NCBI GenBank assembly: GCA_900755865.1
Contig: CAAEHZ010000456.1
Span: forward strand, 1-9,729
DNA length: 9,729 nt
DNA from: Lachnospiraceae bacterium
GTDB taxonomy: Bacteria; Bacillota; Clostridia; Lachnospirales; Lachnospiraceae
Reading direction: 5' to 3'
Every line of letters begins with the position of its first letter. The first letter of the stretch is position 1. Shown here in pieces: positions 1 through 6,729 of this stretch. Below the pieces are notes generated by a model. It saw only the letters and a program-made list of their open reading frames with translations, was not told where the DNA came from and ran no database searches. The position numbers were made by a program, and so were the translations under genes.

Positions 1-1385
1 AAAGGAACCGCTATGGCGAGGAGTATCAGGCATATGGCGGAGATTTTGATGACCGTCCCACAGACTATAATTTCAGTGGCAACGGAATTGTGTATGGCGG
101 GGACAGGATGCCTTCTCCGAAAATGCAGGAGGTAAAATATAATTATCAGAATATTTCCATAGAGATTTTGCAGGACAGATTTATTGTTCAGAATAAGAAC
201 CTGTTTGTGGATACCGCAGCCTTTGACTGTGTGGTGCTTCTGGAACAGGAAGGAAAGCTGATTCGGGAAGCCGGTGTGACGACAGATGTAAAGCCGGGCT
301 GCAGCGGAGAATTTGTGCTGCCCTTTAAAGTACCGGAGAAAGCAGAGGCAGCAACGGAATATGCGGTGACAGTATCCTTCCGGCTGAAAAAGGAAACCTT
401 CTGGGCAGAAGCCGGACACGAGATTGCTTTCGGACAGAGGGTATGGCAGGTACAGGGAACCACTTCCGGAAAGTGCGGCGGGACATGTGCTTCTGAAAAC
501 AGCCTGGTACAGGGCAGGAAGCTTTCTGTGAGCAGAGGAACCCACAATTTCGGTATCAGAGGAGCGGATTTTGAAGTCCTGTTTTCCTATGGAGCAGGGG
601 GAATGGTGTCCTACCGGTATGGTGGAAAGGAACTGTTAAAGACAGTACCGAAGCCTAATTTCTGGCGGGCACCGGTGGACAACGACTGCGGAAATGATAT
701 GATGCAGCGCTATGGACAGTGGAAGCTGGCGAGCCTTTATGGAACCACAAAGGGCGTGAAGGGAGAGAATCCCCGGATAGAAGAAGGAGCGGAGCAGGTC
801 AGGCTGACCTATACCTATCTGCTTCCTACCAGGCCTGCCGGGCAGTGCGAGGTGGAATATCTTGTGACAGGAGATGGCACAGTACAGATTAGCCTCCTGT
901 ATGACTGGGTAGAGGAGCTTGGGGATATGCCGGAATTTGGCATGCTTCTTAAGCTGGATGCGGATTACGAAAATCTGGAATGGTACGGAAACGGACCGGC
1001 AGAAACCTATGCAGACAGAAAAAAAGGAGCAAAGCTGGGAATCTACCGAAATAAAGTAGCCGACAATATGGCAAAATACCTTGTGCCTCAGGAGTGTGGA
1101 AATAAGACAGAGGTACGATATGCAAAGCTGACAGACAAAAAGGGAAGAGGACTTTTGTTTACGGCAGATACCATGTCCTTTTCGGCATTACCTTTTACCC
1201 CTCATGAGATGGAAAATGCAGCCCACGGCTTTGAACTGTCCCCGGTACATTATACGGTAGTGCGTGCCGCTCTGGGACAGATGGGAGTAGGCGGGGATGA
1301 CAGCTGGCAGGCAAAGGTGCATCCGGAATACCTGATTCAGCAGAAAAAGCAGTTAAAATTCAGCTTCCAGATGCGTGGAATATAA
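1..1385 (+). CDS. lacZ: GH2 beta-galactosidase, C-terminal part (5' end outside window)
   Basis: The reading frame is open from base 3, and about 460 C-terminal residues are visible. It starts at the end of the GH2 catalytic barrel: GDFDDRPTDYNFSGNG, then YGGDRMPSPKMQEVKYNYQ, corresponds to the LacZ stretch GDF...NG...R.PHP...E.K. A beta-sandwich linker domain follows, and then the large C-terminal Bgal_small_N domain. That domain is marked by PNFWRAPVDNDCGND (about base 654 on), EWYGNGPAETYADRK (about 978 on) and MGVGGDDSW (about 1280 on). The last motif holds the tryptophan that corresponds to the sugar-stacking Trp of E. coli LacZ. The family hydrolyses terminal beta-galactosides, here perhaps lactose or galactan-derived oligosaccharides in the cytoplasm. 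The GTG or ATG codons near base 90 are internal and not starts. No disruption is seen. No convincing terminator follows, only an A/T-rich stretch that runs into the tRNA promoter. The substrate cannot be told from this part. Confidence 0.93.
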   Translation, partial: RNRYGEEYQAYGGDFDDRPTDYNFSGNGIVYGGDRMPSPKMQEVKYNYQNISIEILQDRFIVQNKNLFVDTAAFDCVVLLEQEGKLIREAGVTTDVKPGCSGEFVLPFKVPEKAEAATEYAVTVSFRLKKETFWAEAGHEIAFGQRVWQVQGTTSGKCGGTCASENSLVQGRKLSVSRGTHNFGIRGADFEVLFSYGAGGMVSYRYGGKELLKTVPKPNFWRAPVDNDCGNDMMQRYGQWKLASLYGTTKGVKGENPRIEEGAEQVRLTYTYLLPTRPAGQCEVEYLVTGDGTVQISLLYDWVEELGDMPEFGMLLKLDADYENLEWYGNGPAETYADRKKGAKLGIYRNKVADNMAKYLVPQECGNKTEVRYAKLTDKKGRGLLFTADTMSFSALPFTPHEMENAAHGFELSPVHYTVVRAALGQMGVGGDDSWQAKVHPEYLIQQKKQLKFSFQMRGI

Positions 1386-1432
1386 GCCTTTAAAAAATTG
1401 TTGAAAAAATTTGAAAAATTTCAAAAAAACAC

Positions 1433-1461
1433 TTGCTTTTTTCTCCGGGATACATTATAAT
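1433..1461 (+). promoter_or_regulatory. Sigma-A-type promoter of the tRNA-Pro gene
   Basis: A -35 box TTGCTT (1433-1438) and a perfect -10 box TATAAT (1456-1461) are separated by 17 bases. Transcription would start near 1468, about seven bases before the mature tRNA 5' end, which is a typical leader for a single tRNA gene. The preceding sequence is rich in A tracts, which may act as an UP element. Confidence 0.85.
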
Positions 1462-1474
1462 ACTAAATGTGTCA

Positions 1475-1549
1475 CGGGGTGTGGCTCAGCTTGGTTAGAG
1501 CGCCATCTTAGGGAGGTGGAGGTCGCGAGTTCGAATCCCGCCACTCCGA
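1475..1549 (+). tRNA. tRNA-Pro (anticodon AGG)
   Basis: The full cloverleaf can be folded by eye. The acceptor arm is CGGGGTG (1475-1481) with CACTCCG (1542-1548), seven pairs including one G-U. The D stem is GCTC/GAGC. The anticodon stem is CCATC/GGTGG, with the seven-base loop TTAGGGA at 1508-1514 and anticodon AGG at 1510-1512. The T loop is TTCGAAT (1530-1536). The discriminator is A1549 and CCA is not encoded. The C1 start, acceptor sequence and GGG after U33 fit bacterial tRNA-Pro. AGG reads CCU; A34 is presumably deaminated to inosine by TadA to read CCC as well. One oddity is that the T stem GCGAG/CCCGC contains an A1528-C1538 mismatch. The gene stands alone, with its own promoter and terminator. 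Confidence 0.95.
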
Positions 1550-1559
1550 CGAACAAAAA

Positions 1560-1606
1560 GTGCTGCAAGTCTTGTGTATACAGGACTTGCGGCATTTTTG
1601 TTTTTG
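1560..1606 (+). terminator. Intrinsic terminator of the tRNA gene
   Basis: A 15-pair stem is formed by 1561-1575 (TGCTGCAAGTCTTGT) and 1580-1594 (ACAGGACTTGCGGCA). It has only two G-U pairs and a four-base GTAT loop, and TTTTTGTTTTTG follows. An A run precedes the stem, so it could also work in the reverse direction. It sits 11 bases after the tRNA 3' end and separates the tRNA from the methyltransferase gene. Confidence 0.93.
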
Positions 1607-1688
1607 CAGGTGTTCAAAGGGTAATCAAAAAGGAATCGATGCAGGAAAGGAAAATCCTGCAGCACTTTAAAGGATAGAAAGCGAAGCT

Positions 1689-3029
1689 ATGGAAGAAAAA
1701 GCAGCAACAAAATCAAGAGTAAAATCAGGAGTGAAATCACCAAAAAAACCGATGGAAAAGACGGACAGGTTATGCCCGGTGGCTTCCAAGTGCGGTGGCT
1801 GCAGGTGGATAAACCGAACCTATGAGGAGCAGCTTCAGAATAAGTCGACAGCCTTCAGAAAGCTGATGGAGCCTTATGGGAAGCCGGAGCCGATTATCGG
1901 AATGGAAAAGCCGGAGCATTACCGGAATAAGGTACATGCGGTATTCGGAGAGGACAGACGGCATAGGATTATTTCCGGAATTTATGAGGAAAAGAGTCAT
2001 AAAATTGTGCCGGTGGATAAATGCCTGATTGAAAATGAAAAGGCTGATGAAATTATTGTTTCCATCAGAGAGCTTCTGCCCTCCTTTAAAATCCGTCCTT
2101 ATAATGAAGATACAGGGTATGGGCTGCTTCGCCATGTGCTGATTCGGACAGGACATATAACAGGGCAGATTATGGTGGTGCTGGTGTTAAGCTCGCCGAT
2201 TATGCCCTCCAAAAATAATTTTGTAAAGGCGCTTTTAAAGAAGCATCCGGAAATTACAACGATTGTGCTGAATGTGAATGACAGAAACACCAGCATGGTA
2301 TTGGGAAATAAGGAGCATGTGCTTTATGGGAAGGGTTACATTGAGGATGAGTTGTGCGGAAAGCGGTTTCGTATTTCTCCCCAGTCCTTTTATCAGGTGA
2401 ATCCGAAGCAGACGGAAATGCTGTACCGGAAAGCCCTTTCTTACGCGGCATTAACCGGCAGGGAAACGGTACTGGATGCCTATTGCGGAACGGGAACCAT
2501 CGGTATGATAGCCAGTGACAGTGCAAAGCAGGTTATCGGGGTGGAGCTGAACCCGGATGCGGTAAGGGATGCCAGAAATAATGCGAAGGGAAATGGCATC
2601 AAAAATATTACCTTTTATCAGAATGATGCGGGAAAATTTCTGCTGGAAATGGCAGACCAGGGGGCAAAGCTGGATGTCCTGCTGATGGACCCGCCCAGAA
2701 GCGGCAGCAGCGAAGCCTTTTTAAGCGCGGTATCCCGGATGAAGCCGGGAAAAATTGTCTATATATCCTGCAATCCGGAAACACTGGTGCGGGATTTGAA
2801 ATATCTGGTGAAAAACGGGTATCAGGTGGAAAAAAGCGTGGCAGTGGATATGTTTCCTTTTACGGAAAGCTGTGAGGCGGTGTGTCTGCTGACGAAAAAA
2901 GAAAGAAAATTCGGTTGTTCGGATGCGGTGGGTGAGCTTTCGGAGATTGCTCAGGGCAATGTAACAGGAACGAAAAAATCATGCAGAAAGGCTGGAAGAG
3001 ATTTCCAGACAGCTTGTACAGGGCATTGA
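1689..3029 (+). CDS. rlmD: 23S rRNA (uracil-C5)-methyltransferase, RlmD family
   Basis: This SAM-dependent RNA methyltransferase of the RumA/TrmA class likely makes m5U in 23S rRNA. A lysine-rich N-terminus is followed by a [4Fe-4S] cysteine set, C29-x5-C35-x2-C38 and C112 (PVDKC). A central domain includes GYGLLRHVLIR, and the Rossmann fold has the SAM motif DAYCGTGTIG (from D263). The DPPRSG motif is present, the catalytic nucleophile is C361 in ISCNPETL, and the general-base glutamate is probably E396 in SCEAVCLL. The N-terminal TRAM domain of many relatives is absent, as in short clostridial versions. Family homology appears to end near L401. The 45-residue tail is foreign-looking and probably arises from a frameshift (see the remnant at 2922-3045). 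The start at ATG 1689 has AAAGGA at 1669-1674, a rather long spacing of 14 bases; ATG 1752 is a less likely alternative. tcdA begins 30 bases downstream, so they probably form an operon. The target base (U747 or U1939 type) cannot be decided. Confidence 0.9.
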   Translation: MEEKAATKSRVKSGVKSPKKPMEKTDRLCPVASKCGGCRWINRTYEEQLQNKSTAFRKLMEPYGKPEPIIGMEKPEHYRNKVHAVFGEDRRHRIISGIYEEKSHKIVPVDKCLIENEKADEIIVSIRELLPSFKIRPYNEDTGYGLLRHVLIRTGHITGQIMVVLVLSSPIMPSKNNFVKALLKKHPEITTIVLNVNDRNTSMVLGNKEHVLYGKGYIEDELCGKRFRISPQSFYQVNPKQTEMLYRKALSYAALTGRETVLDAYCGTGTIGMIASDSAKQVIGVELNPDAVRDARNNAKGNGIKNITFYQNDAGKFLLEMADQGAKLDVLLMDPPRSGSSEAFLSAVSRMKPGKIVYISCNPETLVRDLKYLVKNGYQVEKSVAVDMFPFTESCEAVCLLTKKERKFGCSDAVGELSEIAQGNVTGTKKSCRKAGRDFQTACTGH

Positions 3030-3045
3030 ATATTTTAAGATGTAA
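2922..3045 (+). pseudogene. Possible frameshifted remnant resembling a chemoreceptor C-terminus
   Basis: The extra C-terminal tail of the methyltransferase reads DAVGELSEIAQGNVTGTKKS and then turns into unlikely protein (SCRKAGRDFQTACTGH). If one A is dropped from the six-A run at 2973-2978, the frame continues as NHAERLEEISRQLVQGIEYF, then Lys-Met and stop (TAA 3043-3045). That helical, heptad-like ending in F-K-hydrophobic resembles the last helix of methyl-accepting chemotaxis proteins, and SEIAQGNVTGT resembles the helix before it. The shifted stop also overlaps the TAAGGAG ribosome site of tcdA, a normal arrangement for coupled genes. It could be a relic fused to rlmD, a genuine RlmD tail broken by a homopolymer change, or a sequencing error. 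The match to chemoreceptors is from memory of the family pattern, not from a search. Confidence 0.35.
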
Positions 3046-3059
3046 GGAGCAGAAAAAAT

Positions 3060-3821
3060 ATGTTGACACAGTTTTCGAGAACCGAGCTTTTGCTTGGAAA
3101 AGTGGGAATGGAGAAATTAGCAGGAGCAAGGGTTGCAGTATTCGGAATCGGCGGGGTAGGTGGATATGTCTGTGAAGCACTGGTACGGAGCGGTGTGGGA
3201 GCCTTTGATTTGATTGATGATGACAAGGTATGCCTGACCAATATTAACAGACAGATTATCGCCACAAGGAAGACTGTGGGGAAATATAAGGTTGATGTGA
3301 TGCAGGAGAGGATGCAGGAAATCAATCCTGATGTGAAGGTACAGGTTCATAAATGCTTTTTTCTGCCGGAAAATGCGGCGGAGTTTCCCTTTTCAGAGTA
3401 TGATTATGTGGTAGATGCAGTGGACACAGTTACGGCGAAGCTGGAACTGATTATGAAGGCAAAGGAAGCCGGAGTACCGATTATCAGCAGTATGGGAGCC
3501 GGAAACAAGCTGGATGCCAGTCAGTTTAAGGTAGCGGATATTTATCAGACAAGGGTCTGCCCGCTGGCAAAGGTGATGCGCCGGGAACTGAAAAAGCGCG
3601 GAGTAGAAAAGCTGAAGGTTGTTTATTCGGAGGAGATGCCCACAAGACCTGTAGAGGATATGGCAATCAGCTGTCGTACCAACTGTATCTGTCCTCCCGG
3701 TGCAAAGCATAAATGTACGGAAAGAAGAGATATTCCGGGAAGTGTTGCCTTTGTGCCCTCTGTTGTGGGACTGATTATTGCCGGGGAAGTAGTAAAGGAT
3801 TTGACGGGCAGAGGAAAATAA
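3060..3821 (+). CDS. tcdA: tRNA threonylcarbamoyladenosine dehydratase (E1-like)
   Basis: This 253-residue ThiF/E1-superfamily protein is of the TcdA (CsdL) type. In the known family it uses ATP to cyclise t6A to ct6A at position 37 of ANN-decoding tRNAs. The opening FSRTELLLGKVGMEKL is typical. The nucleotide loop GIGGVG is at residues 29-34. DLIDDDKVCLTNINRQI, the adenylation-site Asp/Asn/Arg segment of E1 enzymes, follows, then DAVDTVTAK, ISSMGAGNKLDAS, and CPLAKVMRRELKKRG, which is characteristic of the TcdA branch. It ends with PGSVAFVPSVVGLIIAGEVV. A strong TAAGGAG (3043-3049) lies 10 bases before ATG 3060. The C-terminal region has several cysteines (CRTNCICPPGAKHKC), which may bind metal; this is an inference. 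It follows rlmD closely, so the pair groups two RNA-modification enzymes, probably on one transcript. It appears intact. Confidence 0.93.
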   Translation: MLTQFSRTELLLGKVGMEKLAGARVAVFGIGGVGGYVCEALVRSGVGAFDLIDDDKVCLTNINRQIIATRKTVGKYKVDVMQERMQEINPDVKVQVHKCFFLPENAAEFPFSEYDYVVDAVDTVTAKLELIMKAKEAGVPIISSMGAGNKLDASQFKVADIYQTRVCPLAKVMRRELKKRGVEKLKVVYSEEMPTRPVEDMAISCRTNCICPPGAKHKCTERRDIPGSVAFVPSVVGLIIAGEVVKDLTGRGK

Positions 3822-3827
3822 AAGGCA

Positions 3828-3851
3828 TGCGCAGAAATGGAGATTGAAATG
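3828..3851 (+). repeat. 24-base repeated start element, copy 1
   Basis: TGCGCAGAAATGGAGATT, then G, then AAATG. It matches the element at 7290-7313 with a single difference (G versus A at base 19). Both copies contain GGAG followed six bases later by ATG, so both look like ribosome-binding and start regions. Copy 1 lies just after tcdA and leads only to a tiny ORF. Confidence 0.7.
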
Positions 3852-3902
3852 GGACTGGAAAAATGTTCCGGAATGCAGGAATGGGTGGATGTCTGCAAAT
3901 AA
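3837..3902 (+). other. Small ORF with start-like leader (21 or 17 codons)
   Basis: ATG 3837 opens MEIEMGLEKCSGMQEWVDVCK and stops at TAA 3900-3902. A better-placed ATG at 3849 follows GGAG (3839-3842) and would give 17 residues. The start region is nearly identical to that of lrgB (see the repeat entries). It could be a small peptide, a gene relic whose body was deleted, or chance. I do not recognise the peptide, and coding status is unproven. Confidence 0.2.
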
Positions 3903-3947
3903 ATTTAATAATCCATATCTTGTTACGGGAAAAAAGATATCTGGCAC

Positions 3948-3964
3948 CCGCTGTGCAGCGGTTT
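3948..3964 (+). terminator. Weak candidate terminator after tcdA
   Basis: CCGCT (3948-3952) pairs with AGCGG (3957-3961) around a GTGC loop, and only TTT follows. A longer A/T-rich hairpin (ATATCTT 3915-3921 with AAGATAT 3934-3940) lies just upstream. Together they could end the rlmD-tcdA transcript before the next promoter, but the U tract is poor. Confidence 0.3.
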
Positions 3965-3984
3965 AGGGAGTTTGTGTTGGAAAC

Positions 3985-4013
3985 TTGACAGAATAATTTT
4001 TAAAGGCTAAAAT
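3985..4013 (+). promoter_or_regulatory. Sigma-A-type promoter of the MATE gene
   Basis: A perfect -35 box TTGACA (3985-3990) is followed 17 bases later by TAAAAT (4008-4013), which is five of six consensus bases. Transcription would start near 4020, giving a leader of about 20 bases with GAAAGAGG (4023-4030) before ATG 4042. No operator-like inverted repeat overlaps it. Confidence 0.8.
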
Positions 4014-4041
4014 TAACAGACAGAAAGAGGTTTTACTGATT

Positions 4042-5406
4042 ATGGCAAAAGACCTTACGCAGGGCAAAATTATGCCCATGTTAATTAAATTCACGATTCC
4101 ACTGATACTTGGAAATATTTTTCAGCTTACATATAATGCGGTTGATTCTATTGTTGTCGGAAAATTTGTAGGAAAAGAAGCTCTGGCTGCTGTGGGAATA
4201 TGTAATCCAATCACAACACTGCTCATTCTTTTCCTGAATGGATTGTGTATGGGTGCGAGTATCCTTATGGGGAATTATTTCGGCGGAAAGAAAATGGATA
4301 CGCTTTCCCGTCAGATAAGCACAACCATGGTATCGGGTATGGTATTTTCGCTGGTACTCGCTCTTGTAACGATAGTATTTGCAAAGCCAATTCTTATACT
4401 GGTTCAGGTTGACAGGTCCATTATGACCCTTACGACACAGTATTTAAGAATTATTATGTTAGGGCTTATATTTACGTTCCTTTACAATTTTTTATCAAGC
4501 ACCTTAAGAGCGTTGGGGGATAGTACAACACCGCTGTATTTTCTTATCATAAGCGCTGCCTTAAATGTGGTTGGTGATATTTTCTTTGTGGTTGTGCTGA
4601 AAGCAGGAAGCAACGGATGTGCGGTCGCAACGGTGGTAAGCGAGGCGCTTTGTTGTGTGTTCTGTATGGTATATATTAAGTTCAGGGTACCGATTCTGTG
4701 TTTGGGTAAAAAGTGGTTTGTGTTTGACCGCTCGCTGCTTAAGACAACGATAAAATACGGCTGGGTATCTGCGATGCAGCAGGCTACGGTACAGCTTGGC
4801 AAAATTGGAATACAGGCTATTATTAATACAATGGGAGTATCGGTTTCAGCCGCCTTTGCAGTAGTAAACAGAATTGATGATTACGCATATACCCCGGAAC
4901 AGAATATTGCACACGGAATGACTGCAATGATGGCACAGAATAAGGGTGCCGGAAAAGATGACAGAGTGATTAAGGGCTTCAAAGCAGGCATGGTACTTGA
5001 AATTTTATATGCAATATTTATATTCTTTGTGTGTTTTGTGTTTGCAATGCCGCTTATGAAGCTGTTCACTTCGGATACAGAGGTTATCGGACATGGTGTA
5101 ATCTACCTCAGACTTATCTCTGTAATGTATGTACTCCCGGCGCTTACCAATGGCATTCAGGGATATTTCAGAGGAATCGGCGACCTGAGGATTACTCTGA
5201 TTTCAAGCATTATCAATATGGGGCTTCGCGTACTTGCTGCAATTCCCCTTGTATTTGGGTTCGGTATGGGAATAGAGGCGCTTCCCTTCTCTTATCTTGC
5301 AGGCTGGGTTGGTATGCTTATTGCGGAAATGCCTTTGCTTGTCAGAAATTACAGAGAATATATCAGCAGTTCAAAGTCAGGAGCTTTGTCTGAGCCGAAG
5401 GCTTAA
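4042..5406 (+). CDS. MATE family efflux transporter
   Basis: This 454-residue membrane protein has about 12 hydrophobic segments in two related halves, the usual size and layout of MATE (NorM/DinF/MepA-type) cation-coupled drug exporters. Family signatures include the opening DLTQGKIMPMLIKFTIPLILGNIFQLTYN, given here as DLTQGKIM and GNIFQLTYNAVDSIVVGKFVG, then ALAAVGICNP, STLRALGDSTTP, the second-half NRIDDYAYTPEQNIAHGMTA, and GYFRGIGD. It should sit in the cytoplasmic membrane and export organic cations or other toxic compounds; the substrate is not predictable. It has its own promoter and a GAAAGAGG site 11 bases before ATG 4042. Leucine codons are mainly CTT (about 26, against about 13 CTG by hand count), whereas lrgB nearby is mainly CTG. 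This suggests a different history, perhaps transfer. No terminator separates it from the GH28-like gene 66 bases downstream. Confidence 0.92.
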   Translation: MAKDLTQGKIMPMLIKFTIPLILGNIFQLTYNAVDSIVVGKFVGKEALAAVGICNPITTLLILFLNGLCMGASILMGNYFGGKKMDTLSRQISTTMVSGMVFSLVLALVTIVFAKPILILVQVDRSIMTLTTQYLRIIMLGLIFTFLYNFLSSTLRALGDSTTPLYFLIISAALNVVGDIFFVVVLKAGSNGCAVATVVSEALCCVFCMVYIKFRVPILCLGKKWFVFDRSLLKTTIKYGWVSAMQQATVQLGKIGIQAIINTMGVSVSAAFAVVNRIDDYAYTPEQNIAHGMTAMMAQNKGAGKDDRVIKGFKAGMVLEILYAIFIFFVCFVFAMPLMKLFTSDTEVIGHGVIYLRLISVMYVLPALTNGIQGYFRGIGDLRITLISSIINMGLRVLAAIPLVFGFGMGIEALPFSYLAGWVGMLIAEMPLLVRNYREYISSSKSGALSEPKA

Positions 5407-5472
5407 AAAGTGCCTATACAGAGGGCACACATGGAAATGAAAATAAAATGTGACAAAATGGAGGAAACGGAT

Positions 5473-6729
5473 ATGGGTAAAGAATTATTTCCGGATGGCA
5501 GTGTGATAGGAGAGTGGTTTTATGATACCACCGTACCGAAGCTGGAGGAGCTTGGCACTCCGTATGTGCTGACCCAGTATGGTATTCTGGATGATGGAAC
5601 CATCCATACAAAGCAGATTCAGGAATTGATTGATAAAGCGGCAGCAGCCGGTGGCGGTGTGATTGTGGTTCCGGCGGGAACTTATCTGACAGGAGCGCTT
5701 TTCTTTAGGCAGGGTGTAAACCTTTATGTGGCAGAGGGCGGTATGTTAAAGGGCAGCGATGATATTGCGGATTATCCGGTTCTGGAAACCAGAATTGAGG
5801 GAGAAACCTGTCCCTATTTTGCAGCACTGATAAATGCGGATGGGCTGGATGGATTTACCATGTGCGGTCCCGGTGCGATAGATGGAAACGGACTGCGTTC
5901 CTGGAAAGCATTCTGGCTGCGCAGAACATGGAACCCGAAATGTACCAATAAGGACGAGCAGCGTCCCAGACTGGTATATCTTTCCAACTGTAAAAATGTA
6001 CTGGTAGCGGATTTGCGGCTGCAGAATGCTCATTTCTGGACAAACCATCTGTACCGCTGTGAAAAGGTAAAATATCTGGGCTGCCGTATCTTCTCTCCCG
6101 CAGCACCCGTGAAGGCACCCAGTACAGATGCCATTGATATTGATGTCTGTCAGGATGTGCTGGTAAAGAACTGCTATCTGGAGGTCAATGATGATTCCGT
6201 TGTGCTGAAGGGCGGCAAGGGTCCCTGGGCGGATACAGCACCGGAAAACGGCTCCAATGAGAGAATTATTGTGGAGGACTGCGTTTATGGCTTCTGTTAT
6301 GGCTGTCTTACCTGCGGTTCCGAATCTGTACATAATAAGAATATTATTGTCAGAAGAATTAAGGTGCTGGCAGGCAAAAATCTGCTGTGGCTGAAAATGC
6401 GTCCGGATACCCCCCAGCATTATGAGTATATTACGGTGGAGGATATTGAAGGAAAGATTACAAATTTTGTCAATATCAATCCATGGACACAGTTCTTTGA
6501 TTTGAAGGACAGGAAGGACGTTCCGTTGTCTGTGGCAGACCATATTGTCATCCGCAACTGCAAATGTGAGTGTGATACTTACTTTAATGTGGTAAAGAAA
6601 GAGGAGCAGTATCATCTGGCAGACTTTACGCTGGAAAATCTGGAGATTCAGGCAAAGGAGAACCGGTTCTCAGAGGATTTGATTGACGGAGTCAGGGTGG
6701 AAAATGTAAAAGTAACAGTTCAGCCATAA
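5473..6729 (+). CDS. Divergent GH28-like (polygalacturonase-type) protein
   Basis: This 418-residue right-handed beta-helix protein has a pectate-lyase-like N-terminus (AAAAGGGVIVVPAGTYLTGALFF). GH28-type landmarks follow: FTMCGPGAIDGNG, S217-T-D-A-I-D-I-D at the NTDG position, and N239-D-D-S at the GDD position, so the three carboxylates D219, D240 and D241 are kept. The GHG site reads C-Y276-G in CYGCLTCGSES, so the usual histidine is a tyrosine. The RIK site reads L-W-L-K308, which keeps only the lysine. GKGPWAD and LKMRPDTPQHYEY recall a GH28 subfamily known from gut Bacteroidetes and Firmicutes, as I remember it. Likely substrates are galacturonan or rhamnogalacturonan oligosaccharides. 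There is no signal peptide, so it is presumably cytoplasmic. The chosen start, ATG 5473, follows GGAGG (5460-5464) at eight bases; an in-frame GTG at 5410 has no such site. It may be co-transcribed with the MATE gene. Activity is uncertain. Confidence 0.85.
   Translation: MGKELFPDGSVIGEWFYDTTVPKLEELGTPYVLTQYGILDDGTIHTKQIQELIDKAAAAGGGVIVVPAGTYLTGALFFRQGVNLYVAEGGMLKGSDDIADYPVLETRIEGETCPYFAALINADGLDGFTMCGPGAIDGNGLRSWKAFWLRRTWNPKCTNKDEQRPRLVYLSNCKNVLVADLRLQNAHFWTNHLYRCEKVKYLGCRIFSPAAPVKAPSTDAIDIDVCQDVLVKNCYLEVNDDSVVLKGGKGPWADTAPENGSNERIIVEDCVYGFCYGCLTCGSESVHNKNIIVRRIKVLAGKNLLWLKMRPDTPQHYEYITVEDIEGKITNFVNINPWTQFFDLKDRKDVPLSVADHIVIRNCKCECDTYFNVVKKEEQYHLADFTLENLEIQAKENRFSEDLIDGVRVENVKVTVQP

Noticed and set aside
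1386..1432. A/T-rich stretch after the beta-galactosidase as a terminator
   Set aside because: Only a short TTGAAA/TTTCAA match with a two-base loop is possible, and there is no GC-rich stem.
1530..1549. tRNA 3' end as an integration (att) site
   Set aside because: No second copy of the tRNA 3' end and no integrase gene is visible in the window. Any distant copy would lie outside.
1411..1677. Open frame of 88 codons running over the tRNA gene
   Set aside because: It spans the tRNA promoter, the tRNA and its terminator, and the peptide is the translation of these elements. It has no ribosome site.
3393..3947. Minus-strand open frame of 184 codons opposite tcdA
   Set aside because: It is a shadow of the well-supported tcdA frame. 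Its composition is not protein-like and it has no ribosome site.
5410..5428. GTGCC/GGCAC hairpin after the MATE gene as a terminator
   Set aside because: Five pairs with a nine-base loop and no following T run. It is not enough to call.
5746..6615. Long minus-strand open frame (289 codons) opposite the GH28-like gene
   Set aside because: The plus-strand frame has clear GH28 motifs and a ribosome site. The opposite frame reads as low-complexity Ile/Cys/His-rich sequence with no recognisable domain and is a shadow.
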